A DNA stretch of 64,000 bases from CAIYTF01 sp963664845 (lineage in GTDB: Bacteria; Bacteroidota; Ignavibacteria; Ignavibacteriales; Ignavibacteriaceae), in assembly GCA_963664845.1 (NCBI GenBank), contig OY761615.1, positions 2,542,001-2,606,000 on the forward strand, written 5' to 3'. Below, piece after piece: positions 8,796 to 17,907 of the stretch (its first letter is position 1; each line of letters opens with the position of its first letter). Below the pieces are notes generated by a model that saw nothing but the letters and a program-made list of their open reading frames with translations, was not told the origin of the DNA and did no database searches. The position numbers were made by a program, and so were the translations under genes.

Positions 8796-10100
8796 TTACT
8801 TTATGCGTGTTCCAATTGCAATAACCGCGTTTTGTCCTTTCCCCCCCACGGCCACAATACAGTCCTCATTTACGGCTATTGACCACCAAATATCTGCCTT
8901 CCCATACAATTCCTTGTAATAATGCCAGTCTACACCATTAAAATGTATCATAACACCCATTACTCCACAAGCGAAAACATCATTCAACCCCGTACCGCGT
9001 ACATTCAGCATGTAATAAGGCGGGAACCCCGTTGCTGCACTCCAGGAACCGCATAGATTCTGGAATACACCGCTGCCCGCTGTGAACACAATATTACCGT
9101 TGTTTGTCCACACGCTCCAAATATTGCGGCCCGTGTTCCACTTTACTGAGTCTATATGATCCTTTCCATCAAGAGTTAAGATTCTACTTTCAGATGTATT
9201 CACCTCACCAGTTACTGCAAGAAAAACCTTCTTCTCACCCGTGTTTTTATTGAACACACCGAATACATCGTGTATTGGTAAACCAAAACCGGTGTTTATC
9301 CGCTTCCAGCCTTTTGCATCTGAATAATGAGCTACTATACCGCCACCATCCACAAAATACAAAGCATCGGCGGGTGACACCCATATTTTGTTCACTTGGG
9401 ATGTGAAAATATTCGGGGGAACAACCAACCTTACAAATTGAAAGCCATCATAACGATAATTATTGCACCATACATTATTGGCATCAGTGGCATAAGTATA
9501 CCGTAATCCAGTGTAAGTCGGAATTCCGTCATATTGTGACATCATTCTTTTTAGTTCCCAAGTATTTCCATCCCAATGGACAATGTTATAAGGATTTATA
9601 TAATTTCCCAGCGAATCGTAAGTATCAGTATTCTCTCTATAAATATCACCTACGGCCCATATATTATTTTTATCAACCATCGTTACATCAAGCAGCTCGC
9701 AGGCACTATTTCCGGAAAACTCCCAAGTCTGCCACGAAATGTCGTCACTTGTTTTGGCAAGCGTTACCAAAGGAAGTTCGGAATTTGTGCCGGATGACAA
9801 TTGAAACCGGCATGTGTATGCATGCGCTGCCTGAAGACCATTAATAACGAGAAGCGTATCGGCCGCGGTTATTGTTCTTGTTTGGATGGTTTTGTTGCTT
9901 CCCTGAATGGTAACTCGCACAGGATATTCACCGGCGGGCAGTTTAACCCTCAGCCAGATATTTTCACAGGCAACTTCTTCAATTGCAAAAATTGGTTCTG
10001 TCTGGGGCCCCGTTGGCGATTTTTTACAGGAAATGTTTAGCAACAGGAAAATTGATAAAATTATTAATCTGCCAATCTTTATTGTGTTATCAAATTTCAT
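8796..10100 (-). CDS. Surface lipoprotein with repeated WD/propeller-like modules (paralogue 2)
   Basis: A 434-aa paralogue of the downstream gene: lipobox LNISC, FN3-like segment starting IEEVACENIWLRVKLP, then blades NNIWAVGDIYREN, VHWDGNTWELKRM, LNDVFACGVMGV and HFNGVDWHYYKEL. The start is placed at ATG 10100, which has GGAAAG seven bases upstream; an earlier ATG at 10136 only adds twelve unlike residues before the signal peptide. The two genes are separated by about 200 bp of non-coding sequence. The function is unknown; export and anchoring in the outer membrane are inferred from the lipobox. Confidence 0.8.
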   Translation of the reverse strand: MKFDNTIKIGRLIILSIFLLLNISCKKSPTGPQTEPIFAIEEVACENIWLRVKLPAGEYPVRVTIQGSNKTIQTRTITAADTLLVINGLQAAHAYTCRFQLSSGTNSELPLVTLAKTSDDISWQTWEFSGNSACELLDVTMVDKNNIWAVGDIYRENTDTYDSLGNYINPYNIVHWDGNTWELKRMMSQYDGIPTYTGLRYTYATDANNVWCNNYRYDGFQFVRLVVPPNIFTSQVNKIWVSPADALYFVDGGGIVAHYSDAKGWKRINTGFGLPIHDVFGVFNKNTGEKKVFLAVTGEVNTSESRILTLDGKDHIDSVKWNTGRNIWSVWTNNGNIVFTAGSGVFQNLCGSWSAATGFPPYYMLNVRGTGLNDVFACGVMGVMIHFNGVDWHYYKELYGKADIWWSIAVNEDCIVAVGGKGQNAVIAIGTRIK

Positions 10101-10559
10101 GAATGGCTTTCCAGATCGCAGGGTTAAATGATGCATATAGAAGATTTATTTTAATAGTGATTTAATGAATTGCAAATTACAAATTCACCGGGGCATACTT
10201 CATTACACAGATAGCCCGGCCCAGTGGATATTCTTTGATAAAACGGGAGAAAATATAAAAGGATACTTTCGATGCATGAAAGCACTTGAGGAAAAGAAAA
10301 GTTTGCCGAAATTCGAAAACACTTGCTCAAAACAACAGTTCCCGCCCAAGAGAATTTGTTTATTAATTTGTTTAGTTCCGTGTGTAATTTACGAAAAAAA
10401 TGAAATGCAAATGAATTTCAGTAACATCTTGTTCAATATTTTAGATGACTTGTCTTGTCATTAAACAGAACCGCACCTTAACCCGAATTATACATTTGGG
10501 AAATCCTCTGTTAGGGTTTTGCTTTTTTTGTTTTCACTTGGCCACTGATTTTCATATCA
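10101..10559. other. Intergenic region without a recognised gene
   Basis: About 460 bp of AT-rich sequence between two minus-strand genes. A 99-codon plus-strand frame lacks family resemblance and a ribosome binding site. The region presumably holds the promoter of the lipoprotein gene, but no confident motif is seen. Confidence 0.5.
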
Positions 10560-11882
10560 TCATTCATCATGCCGGGAATTACCTACATGATTAAAAGAAA
10601 ATCCCCGCACCAATAATACAACACCGTTATAGTCCAAGCCCGGGAACGCAATGCCGTCAGGGTTGGAAACGTAATACTGTGTGCCCTGATGGAATTGAAC
10701 GTCAAAATGTTGGGCTATATAATTGAGCGTTGGTGACTGAACCAAACAATTCAACAGCTTTACCACCCCCGATGCTTTGAGCGAAAAGCCATAGGTTTTA
10801 TTATTGTTATAGTGGCCCCCGGCAAAACTGCCACGGCTTATTGTGGCAATCTCACAAATTTCAAGTCCGAACCCGTGGCGACAAGTGATATCTCCATCAC
10901 CTTTTCTTTCAATCAGATTCCTGATAACCGAAATGCCGCCAAGACCGCTTATATTGGAAGGAACCTTGGGAGACATGGTATCCCCTCCTGACGTATTCAC
11001 CAGTACCCGTTCGGCTTCAGTTGTCCAATTGATTGAAAGAAGTCGTATCTCCTGATTGTTGATTGTCATATCTGTCCCCAGGTGGAATGAATACCCAAGG
11101 TTTGCAAGGCGTGGGACGGGGTCGCCCTGCGCCCTGTCCGGAATATGAATATCTCCGCCCAGATTGCGTCTCGCAAGGCCAAGGCTCAGATCAAGGAAGG
11201 GAGAGAATGAACTTTTCCCCACCATTATCTCTTGCGGAAGCATATACTTATGAAGCGGTACGGTAAGCAATACCCCATAATCGAAAAAATCAGTTTTGAA
11301 GTCACCGTCGTTATAGTTCAGATAATTTGGATTCTCCGGGTGATAATGGGTGGTGTGCTTGTAAGTAAAGCCAAACGAAAGGTCAACAAAGGAATGCAAC
11401 CCGAAGCCAATTGAATATGCTCTGTATATATCCAGCAAGTTGTTGTACCCGAGTATGGTGGCATCATTATCCGCCCAGAATGGATAGCTCCCGTAATCAA
11501 ATGCTGAATTCACATATCCCAGCCCTATGCTCAGGTCCAGATTCCGTGAAATACTTTTAAAGTTATAACCTATTGACCCGGCCTGGTTGTTAAAGGAAAC
11601 ATTTCTTTGATAATAGGAACTGAGGAACCAGGGAGTTTTGATGGTGTAAAAATGTGTGGCGAAATTATTTGATTTGCTCCACGACCCCAACTGTGCAGGG
11701 TTGCTCCAGAACGCGAATGGGTCATCCGTGAGAACTGAAACTCCCGTTCCACCCTGACCATTCAAATAGCCGGAAGGGTTAAATGCCAAACTGGGGAAAG
11801 AAAAAGCTCCGCCTTGCCCATATGTTGAGACAACAAAGCACGAAAGAAAAGTGACTAGGAAAATTTTGCTTACAAAGTTCAT
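10560..11882 (-). CDS. Outer-membrane beta-barrel protein, PorV/UPF0164-like
   Basis: A 440-aa exported protein with a clear signal peptide (FLSCFVVSTYGQ, cleavage after YGQ). The mature N-terminus has GYLNGQGGTGVSVLTDDP followed by FAFWSNPAQLG, which resembles the start of PorV/PorQ-type barrels (a Gly-rich strand, then the Asn-Pro-Ala-x-Leu turn). The rest is rich in alternating aromatic and polar strands. PorV-like proteins shuttle type IX cargo in the outer membrane, which fits the sorting-domain proteins in this window. It is longer than typical PorV, so a general barrel protein of unknown role is also possible. Confidence 0.6.
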   Translation of the reverse strand: MNFVSKIFLVTFLSCFVVSTYGQGGAFSFPSLAFNPSGYLNGQGGTGVSVLTDDPFAFWSNPAQLGSWSKSNNFATHFYTIKTPWFLSSYYQRNVSFNNQAGSIGYNFKSISRNLDLSIGLGYVNSAFDYGSYPFWADNDATILGYNNLLDIYRAYSIGFGLHSFVDLSFGFTYKHTTHYHPENPNYLNYNDGDFKTDFFDYGVLLTVPLHKYMLPQEIMVGKSSFSPFLDLSLGLARRNLGGDIHIPDRAQGDPVPRLANLGYSFHLGTDMTINNQEIRLLSINWTTEAERVLVNTSGGDTMSPKVPSNISGLGGISVIRNLIERKGDGDITCRHGFGLEICEIATISRGSFAGGHYNNNKTYGFSLKASGVVKLLNCLVQSPTLNYIAQHFDVQFHQGTQYYVSNPDGIAFPGLDYNGVVLLVRGFSFNHVGNSRHDE

Positions 11883-12536
11883 ACTGTCTCCCTAAAAAAA
11901 TTATATTTGCCTCGAAACGAATAGTACCGATGCTGTTTGCAAAAAAGTGTTTTTGGCTACTGGAGAAGCACCGGAGTTATTGGTCTGAATTACCTTAAAA
12001 AAGAACCGGGAAATTTTAGCTTTTTAACCACCATAACGATCCTGCCAAATTTTTCAAAAACAATACCGTATCGTATGAACAAAAATAGAGCAAATTCTCA
12101 TAAGTGCCAAAGCCGTTATACGGGGACTTCATTCCGGGGAATTGTGGCAACATTCGTTCAGGCTGGTTGTTTTTCCCCAGATAAGGGTCAAAGCAGGCAG
12201 ATTCAGGTACTGCTTGAAGCAGGATTATCCTGACATGATACTCAACTCCAGCGGGATTTGTTGAACTCAATTTTCACTGGAATGACGATGTTTCAACAAC
12301 TGTACTAAGTGGACATGATTGTGCCAGCCGGACGGGGCAAGTCAAAATTTGGGTATTCCGCGGATGTTGTGACGGTTCAATCCGAAAATGCAATCTCTTT
12401 TGTAAAGAATCGCTTTTTACCTCAAAATCTGTTAACTTCCGTTCGTAAAAGTTCATTACATGGCACGCCCTACTCACTTGAACTTTAGCCCAAGAACACG
12501 TATTTTGCTTGCTTATAATAATTCAGGATTTGATAT
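11883..12536. other. Divergent intergenic region
   Basis: A 650-bp gap between a minus-strand barrel gene and the plus-strand nfu gene. Open frames in it are short and composition-driven. It must hold two divergent promoters, but none matches a consensus well enough to place. Confidence 0.5.
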
Positions 12537-13079
12537 ATGCTTCATGTTGTAGATGTAGAACTGACCCCCAACCCGCAGGCATTAAAGTTTTTGCTTAACG
12601 AAAGACTGCTCGTTTCTGAATCACGACAGTTTGGAACAAAGGAAGAAGCTGAAAATGACCCGTTGGCAAAGGCAATTTTTGCCATTGAGGGCGTGGTTTC
12701 TGTTTTCTATATGGATAAATTTGTCACCATCGAAAAGTCCAAAGATTCAGACTGGGGCAAGATACAGCGCCCATTCGTAAATTTTATTTCGGCCTTTAAC
12801 AAAAGCGATATCCCCGCTGAAAAATTGGTTAAGGGAGCTGATCAGAAGTCTGATGAACTCCTGAAGAAGATCAACGATATATTGAATCAGAAAGTACGCC
12901 CCGCCTTGGCTTTTGATGGCGGAGGTTTGGAAATTTTGGGGTTGAACGGCTATATTTTGCGTTTACGTTATCAGGGTGCCTGCGGCAGTTGCCCCAGCGC
13001 AATTAACGGGACACTTACCGCGATTGAGAGTGTTCTCAAACGAGATGTTAATCCGGCTATTCAAGTTGTTGCAGATTAA
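12537..13079 (+). CDS. Nfu-type iron-sulfur cluster scaffold protein
   Basis: A 180-aa two-domain Nfu protein. Residues 1-90 are the Nfu N-terminal domain (VDVELTPNPQALKFLL, IEGVVSVFYMDKFVTI). Residues 105-180 are the NifU C-terminal domain with the cluster-binding Cys149-x2-Cys152 in GACGSCPSAINGTL. It assembles or carries [4Fe-4S] clusters to apo-enzymes; several cluster enzymes, including APS reductase and sulfite reductase, are encoded nearby. It is a single gene with its own promoter, 60 bp upstream of the alkyltransferase. Confidence 0.92.
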   Translation: MLHVVDVELTPNPQALKFLLNERLLVSESRQFGTKEEAENDPLAKAIFAIEGVVSVFYMDKFVTIEKSKDSDWGKIQRPFVNFISAFNKSDIPAEKLVKGADQKSDELLKKINDILNQKVRPALAFDGGGLEILGLNGYILRLRYQGACGSCPSAINGTLTAIESVLKRDVNPAIQVVAD

Positions 13080-13139
13080 CCAGTTCAGCGAAATGCAGGG
13101 CAGGAACAACCTAATTTTAAAAGTTATGAGAAAACAAGT

Positions 13140-13610
13140 ATGTATTATACTCAGTTTACGATAGAGCCACTTCGGTTCACAGTGTTTGCAGATCCAAAAG
13201 GAGTGTTTTCGCTGTTCATCAATGGCTCTCCCAAAATTCCCAAAGATTTTGTCGAGCATCCTGCCGATGACGAAAAATTCTTCGGTATTGCAAAGCAACT
13301 TACTGAGTATCTTAAAGGGAAACGTAAAGTTTTCCGCATTAAACACCACACCGAAGGCACCGATTTCCAGATGCAGGTGTGGGACGCCCTGAGAAATATT
13401 CCTTACGGAACAACCATCAGTTATAAAACCCTGGCCAAACAAATAGGCAACGAGAAAGCAGTACGTGCCGTCGGCGGTGCAAACAAACTGAATCCTCTCC
13501 CCATTATTGTCCCCTGCCACCGCGTCATTCAGGCTGACGGCAGCCTTGGCGGCTATGCCTGCGGTGTGAAAGTGAAACGTTTGCTGCTGGATCTCGAACG
13601 GGGAAAATAA
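13140..13610 (+). CDS. ogt: Methylated-DNA--protein-cysteine methyltransferase
   Basis: A suicide DNA-repair enzyme that moves methyl groups from O6-methylguanine to its own cysteine. 156 aa, with the acceptor Cys126 in IIVPCHRVI. The preceding winged-helix portion carries FQMQVWDALRNIPYGTTISY and the Arg/Gly turn AVRAVGGANKLNPLP; the C-terminus has GGYACGVKVKRLLLDLE. Length and motifs match Ogt/MGMT without the AdaA zinc domain. Confidence 0.96.
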   Translation: MYYTQFTIEPLRFTVFADPKGVFSLFINGSPKIPKDFVEHPADDEKFFGIAKQLTEYLKGKRKVFRIKHHTEGTDFQMQVWDALRNIPYGTTISYKTLAKQIGNEKAVRAVGGANKLNPLPIIVPCHRVIQADGSLGGYACGVKVKRLLLDLERGK

Positions 13611-13642
13611 GTTTTCTCCATATTTTAGTGAGTAGGGAGCTC

Positions 13643-14011
13643 ATGCATAAATTCGCACTGACAGCTCTTTTCTGTGTGTGTTTTGTTTTCCTGCCCGGCA
13701 GCGCAAGCTTCGCGCAGAGTACGCCAAAATTTGAAGACGTTGATTCGGCATTCCAAAACGCAAAGAAGGGAATTCTTTGGGGACTTTCCAACATCAAAAC
13801 GAAAAAAGGCAGGACCGAGAACCGGCTGATTGCCAACAACAACGTTATTGCTCAAGTGAAAATTGCAAAAGAGATAAACGGTGTATGTATTGTCTCAACC
13901 GGTTACGTTGGAACGACAGAAGTAACTGTTTCTGCCTGCCGGACTTTTGCCGAGTTGGTACAGGAAGGATACCTGGACAAAAATTCATCGCTGCTTAAGG
14001 ATGATGAATAA
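13643..14011 (+). CDS. Small secreted protein of unknown function
   Basis: 122 aa from ATG 13643; a GTG at 13628 would add five residues. AGGGAG lies three bases before the ATG. The N-terminus is a signal peptide (FALTALFCVCFVFLPGSASFAQ, read as two parts around the CVC), probably cut after FAQ. The mature part is about 100 residues, mixed alpha/beta, with two cysteines. No family is recognised. It follows the alkyltransferase gene by about 30 bp and may be co-transcribed. Confidence 0.7.
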   Translation: MHKFALTALFCVCFVFLPGSASFAQSTPKFEDVDSAFQNAKKGILWGLSNIKTKKGRTENRLIANNNVIAQVKIAKEINGVCIVSTGYVGTTEVTVSACRTFAELVQEGYLDKNSSLLKDDE

Positions 14012-14205
14012 TGACTTTGCTTCCTGGTAGACGAACATGAAGCGCGTAAAAAGAACGCGCCGGCAACATCTGTTTTTATGCAATCAGCCAGGCGCTCTCT
14101 GCGTTTACCGTTAAACGGAAAAGTCTCGCATAAACTGCTTCAGCAGCAGCATAAACAAACAATTTATATATATACACAAGCTCAACACTGCATTGCTGAG
14201 CAATC

Positions 14206-15135
14206 ATGAAAGACTACATGGACACTATCTTCCGCGCCGGATACGTCGCAATAATTGGCAAACCAAATGCCGGCAAATCCACGCTGCTTAACTCATTGCT
14301 TGAGCAAAAACTGACAATCGCGACTCCCAAGCCGCAAACAACACGTAAACGGATTCTGGGCATATTGACCGAACCTGAATTTCAAATCATCTTTCTGGAC
14401 ACACCGGGCATCATAGACCCGCAATATCTGCTCCAGGAAAAGATGATGAAGTATGTGAAATATTCGGTGTCCGATGCAGACATAATCATTCATATTATCG
14501 ACTGCACCTCGAACCAGGAAGTGGAAGACGCCGCATCAGGTGATTTTGCCAAGCAATACCTCGCGGGCAAACGGAAACCGACCCTGCTTCTTATAAACAA
14601 AATTGATCTGGCCCCGGACGAGCGGGTTAAGAACATACTGACAAAGATTGAAGAAGGCGGTTCATACAGTGCCATGCTTCCCATTAGCGCACTCACGCCG
14701 GCATCCAGAACGCCGATCCTCGCGTTCATTTTGAAGCATCTTCCGGTTGGGCCCAAATATTACCCCGAGGATTTTGTTTCAGATGAAGACGAGCGCTTTT
14801 TTGTTACCGAGATCATCCGCGAGAAGATACTCGAGCTCTACCGCGAAGAAATTCCCTACAGTTGCGAAGTGGTGATTGAAGATTTCAAGGAACGGAAAGA
14901 CAGCAAGCATTATATCGGTGCACTTATTTACGTTGAGCGTGACTCGCAAAAAAGTATCATCATCGGAAAAGGCGGCGAGCAGATCAAAAAGCTCGGCGAG
15001 CTTGCGCGCACAGCCATTGAAGAATTTTTGGATCACACTGTTTATCTGGAACTGCGCGTGAAAGTGAAAGACAACTGGCGCAAGAATGAACGGCACCTTA
15101 AAGAGTTCGGCTACGAGACAGGTTCCGACGAATGA
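14206..15135 (+). CDS. era: GTPase Era, 16S rRNA maturation factor
   Basis: Essential ribosome-assembly GTPase that binds the 3' end of 16S rRNA. 309 aa: G1 GKPNAGKST, G2 TTRKRI, G3 DTPG, G4 NKID and G5 ISA, followed by a KH RNA-binding domain (IIIGKGGEQIKKLGELAR). ATG 14206 is used; ATG 14218 is nearly as good. The stop overlaps the start of the transporter gene (ATGA), so these genes are translationally coupled. Confidence 0.97.
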   Translation: MKDYMDTIFRAGYVAIIGKPNAGKSTLLNSLLEQKLTIATPKPQTTRKRILGILTEPEFQIIFLDTPGIIDPQYLLQEKMMKYVKYSVSDADIIIHIIDCTSNQEVEDAASGDFAKQYLAGKRKPTLLLINKIDLAPDERVKNILTKIEEGGSYSAMLPISALTPASRTPILAFILKHLPVGPKYYPEDFVSDEDERFFVTEIIREKILELYREEIPYSCEVVIEDFKERKDSKHYIGALIYVERDSQKSIIIGKGGEQIKKLGELARTAIEEFLDHTVYLELRVKVKDNWRKNERHLKEFGYETGSDE

Positions 15136-16037
15136 AGCATTATAAAGCACTTGCACAGGCAGGGCTTTTCCTAAATACATTAATCTGGGGCGGCACCTTC
15201 GCCATCATAAAAAAAGCGTTGGATGATGCTTCGCCCATGATGTTTGTTTCAACACGGTTCCTGCTGGCCACACTGGTGATGCTGCCGTTTTTTGCAGCAA
15301 CCCTTTTCAAGGCATCGGGCAAACAATATAAGCAGGCGACCATACTCGGCGTTCTCATGTTCATCGGGTATATCACCCAGACGATCGGGCTCATGACCAC
15401 TACAGCAACGAAGTCGGCCTTCCTTACCGGAACATTTGTGGTCTTCACGCCAATTTTTCAAACAATACTTGAACGCAGGATCCCTTCACCGGCAAATCTG
15501 CTTGCAATTGTACTTGCCACAGTAGGCGTCATTCTCCTTTCGAGCAGGGGGCAGTCGCTCTATGTTATTTTTCACGAGCTGGGAAGTGACTTCACTTTTG
15601 GTGATTTCCTGACGCTCATTTGCGCCGTTTCCTATGCACTCTATATCGTGTATCTCGACATGATAACCGATACAGCAATGGATTATAAGTTCCTTACCTA
15701 TTGGCAGATCATCATCACGGCAGGGCTGAGCATTCTTTCGGTAGGATTGCTGCATTGGTCGTCACTGGAAACTGTTCGCTTTACCCTCTCGCCGTTAATG
15801 ATAGGGGCCTTGCTCTATACAGCCCTCTTCGCCACCATACTCACAACCAGTATGCAGACCAAATTTCAGAAGGAAGTGAGCCCGGTGAAAGCAAGCCTGA
15901 TATTTTCCATGGAACCGATCTTTGCAGCTACCTTTGCTTTCTTTATTTTACAGGAAAGCATTTCCTTTTTTAAGTTTGTTGGTTCGGGTTTTATAATCTC
16001 CGCAGTATTGCTTTCGGAGTTTTATTCCAAGGATTAG
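15132..16037 (+). CDS. EamA-family (drug/metabolite transporter) permease
   Basis: A 301-aa inner-membrane protein with about ten transmembrane helices in two EamA halves. The signature NTLIWGGTFAIIKKALDDA opens the first half and SLIFSMEPIFAATFAFFIL ends the second. The substrate cannot be told from sequence; relatives export amino acids or metabolites. The start overlaps the era stop by four bases and acylphosphatase follows 12 bp downstream. Confidence 0.93.
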   Translation: MKHYKALAQAGLFLNTLIWGGTFAIIKKALDDASPMMFVSTRFLLATLVMLPFFAATLFKASGKQYKQATILGVLMFIGYITQTIGLMTTTATKSAFLTGTFVVFTPIFQTILERRIPSPANLLAIVLATVGVILLSSRGQSLYVIFHELGSDFTFGDFLTLICAVSYALYIVYLDMITDTAMDYKFLTYWQIIITAGLSILSVGLLHWSSLETVRFTLSPLMIGALLYTALFATILTTSMQTKFQKEVSPVKASLIFSMEPIFAATFAFFILQESISFFKFVGSGFIISAVLLSEFYSKD

Positions 16038-16049
16038 TAATCAAGCGCC

Positions 16050-16331
16050 ATGAGTAAACGCATTCGTGCAGAAATTTTAGTGAATGGGCTGGTTCAGGGA
16101 GTGGGCTTCCGGTGGTTCGTACTCCGGAGAGCTCATTCGCTCGGGGTTACCGGGTATGTCCGGAACCTGCCATCGGGAGAAGTGTTCACACTTGCTGAAG
16201 GCGAACGGCATGAAGTTGAGGAACTGTTAAAAGCAATAAAAATTGGACCATTCGGCGCTCATGTTACCAGATGCACCATAGACTGGGGTGAGCCCACTGA
16301 AGAATTTCATCAATTTGAGATAGTATCTTGA
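16050..16331 (+). CDS. acyP: Acylphosphatase
   Basis: A 93-aa enzyme that hydrolyses carboxyl-phosphate bonds such as acetyl phosphate. The motif VQGVGFRWFV contains the phosphate-binding loop and catalytic Arg, and GYVRNLPSGEV contains the catalytic Asn. It overlaps the ispF start by four bases. Confidence 0.96.
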   Translation: MSKRIRAEILVNGLVQGVGFRWFVLRRAHSLGVTGYVRNLPSGEVFTLAEGERHEVEELLKAIKIGPFGAHVTRCTIDWGEPTEEFHQFEIVS

Positions 16332-16837
16332 AACAAAAAATAAGGGTCGGCAACGGCTTCGACATACACCGCTTTGCAGAAGGCCGGAAGCTTTTTCTCG
16401 GCGGCATTGAAATTGCGCACAGCAAAGGATTGCTTGGCCATTCGGATGCGGATGCACTGCTCCATTCCATTTGCGATGCGCTTCTTGGCGCACTTGCCCT
16501 AGGAGACATTGGAAAGCATTTCCCCGATACGGATTCCAAGTACAAAAACATTGACAGCAGAGTCCTGCTGGCTCACGTCCATGAACTGATTGACAAACAG
16601 GGCTACGAAATTGGCAATGTTGACGTGATGCTTCTGGCGGAAAAGCCTAAGATAATAACATACATTCCTGCGATGGTAAGCACCATTGCCGGAATTTTGA
16701 AGACCGAAGAAGATCAGGTATCGATTAAAGCGACCACCATGGAAAAACTTGGAAGCATTGGAAGAGAAGAAGGCATTGCCGCTTTCACCACCGTGCTTTT
16801 ATTTAAGAAAGAAGATGACAGCCAGGCTTCAAACTGA
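16328..16837 (+). CDS. ispF: 2-C-methyl-D-erythritol 2,4-cyclodiphosphate synthase
   Basis: A MEP-pathway enzyme that converts CDP-ME 2-phosphate to the cyclodiphosphate. 169 aa, with metal-binding GNGFDIHRF, the loop HSDADALLHSICDALLGA, and the C-terminal TTMEKLGSIGREEGIAA. The start is a TTG that overlaps the acylphosphatase stop (TTGA); no better start exists because the metal-binding Asp lies only a dozen residues in. ispE is also in this window at 29561. Confidence 0.96.
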   Translation: MKQKIRVGNGFDIHRFAEGRKLFLGGIEIAHSKGLLGHSDADALLHSICDALLGALALGDIGKHFPDTDSKYKNIDSRVLLAHVHELIDKQGYEIGNVDVMLLAEKPKIITYIPAMVSTIAGILKTEEDQVSIKATTMEKLGSIGREEGIAAFTTVLLFKKEDDSQASN

Positions 16838-17020
16838 AAGCCGGGTTCAGCAAATGCATCTGTGCTGTTGAGATATTGTTAACTCGGCAAGACAGCGGAG
16901 CTCACGCTTCCCATACAACACCGAAAGATCGGATACGAATTTCAGATGCGGCTTTTAGCAATAGCTTAACAGACGTATTAAATACTTTACAACCAACATT
17001 TAACAGTCAGTACTTATTAC

Positions 17021-17638
17021 ATGCTTGAACAAATTCTGCATTATATGACGTCAGCCCCGGCCATAGCGGTCTACGCCATATTATTCGTCTTTCCGTTTAT
17101 TGAGAATATCTTCCCGCCATCACCGAGTGATTTAATCATTTTGGTAGGGGCCACGCTTATAGGCAGGACCATTGACTTCATCCCGGCATTATTGCTGACA
17201 AGCATCAGCAGCGAAATAGGGTTTTTGTTTTTATATTATCTGGGTGCGCAAACGGACAGAAAGCTGCTTCGTGCCGGAAAACTGAAATTTATATCGCTGG
17301 ATGCGCTTGATACCGCAGAGAAGTGGTTTGCCAAATATGGTTTTATAATAATATTATTCAACCGTTTTATTTCAGGCATCCGTTCTGTTATTGCCTTCTT
17401 TGCCGGAGTCAGCGAACTGCCATTGAAACGGACCATTATTCTTTCATCGATAAGCTCCGTTTTGTGGCACCTCACGCTGCTGACTTGCGGAGTGTTGTTT
17501 GCCAGACATATCCACAAAGTTGACAGAATGATTGAGCATTACGGGATCGGGCTAACAATCCTGACCATAGCAGTGATCATTTTTGCGGTGGTTCAAAATT
17601 ATTATAAGAAAAAAAAAACTGAGAAGAATCCGGATTAA
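17021..17638 (+). CDS. DedA-family membrane protein
   Basis: A 205-aa inner-membrane protein with about five hydrophobic segments. It shows the DedA/VTT pattern: FPFIENIFPPSPSDLIILVG near the start and FNRFISGIRSVIAFFAGVSE in the middle (the conserved F-x-R-x3-G-x-R motif). Members move lipids such as undecaprenyl phosphate or phosphatidylethanolamine across the inner membrane and support envelope homeostasis. The highly basic tail (YYKKKKTEKN) is cytoplasmic. A DUF5989 microprotein starts 2 bp downstream. Confidence 0.9.
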   Translation: MLEQILHYMTSAPAIAVYAILFVFPFIENIFPPSPSDLIILVGATLIGRTIDFIPALLLTSISSEIGFLFLYYLGAQTDRKLLRAGKLKFISLDALDTAEKWFAKYGFIIILFNRFISGIRSVIAFFAGVSELPLKRTIILSSISSVLWHLTLLTCGVLFARHIHKVDRMIEHYGIGLTILTIAVIIFAVVQNYYKKKKTEKNPD

Positions 17639-17640
17639 TT

Positions 17641-17799
17641 ATGTCGAAAATTAACGTAATAGTGCAAATGTTTCAGTTCCTCAAAGAGAATAAGAAATGG
17701 TGGCTGATGCCCATAATACTTATTTTCATTTTACTTGGCGGACTGATAGTGCTGGCAAAGGGATCGGCGCTTGCTCCTTTTATTTATGCATTGTTCTAG
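17641..17799 (+). CDS. DUF5989-family single-pass microprotein
   Basis: A 52-aa protein starting at ATG 17641, two bases after dedA. It has the family layout: FQFLKENKKWWLMPIIL, one transmembrane helix, then LIVLAKGSALAPFIYALF at the C-terminus. DUF5989 proteins are usually next to SxtJ-like proteins, carbamoyltransferases or SGNH hydrolases. Here it is coupled to dedA instead, while an SGNH hydrolase lies 13 kb away. The function is unknown; an accessory to a membrane enzyme is likely. Confidence 0.85.
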   Translation: MSKINVIVQMFQFLKENKKWWLMPIILIFILLGGLIVLAKGSALAPFIYALF

Positions 17800-17907
17800 C
17801 AGGTTTTCATTTATACTAATTGGGGGGCTTTGCAGGTGCTCTGCTCTCACTTGCCGGTGTTGCCTCTCCAGCGTATTACGGTTTCCGCAAAGGTGCGCCG
17901 GCATAAT

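Noticed and set aside
8796..10100. Annotation of the lipoprotein pair as glucosyltransferases
   Set aside because: No nucleotide-sugar binding or DxD motif is visible; the blade-like repeats suggest a binding protein.
10165..10464. 99-codon plus-strand frame between the lipoprotein and barrel genes
   Set aside because: No start signals, family match or conserved composition.
12963..13520. Antisense 185-codon frame across the nfu and alkyltransferase genes
   Set aside because: Overlaps two well-supported genes on the other strand and shows no domain.
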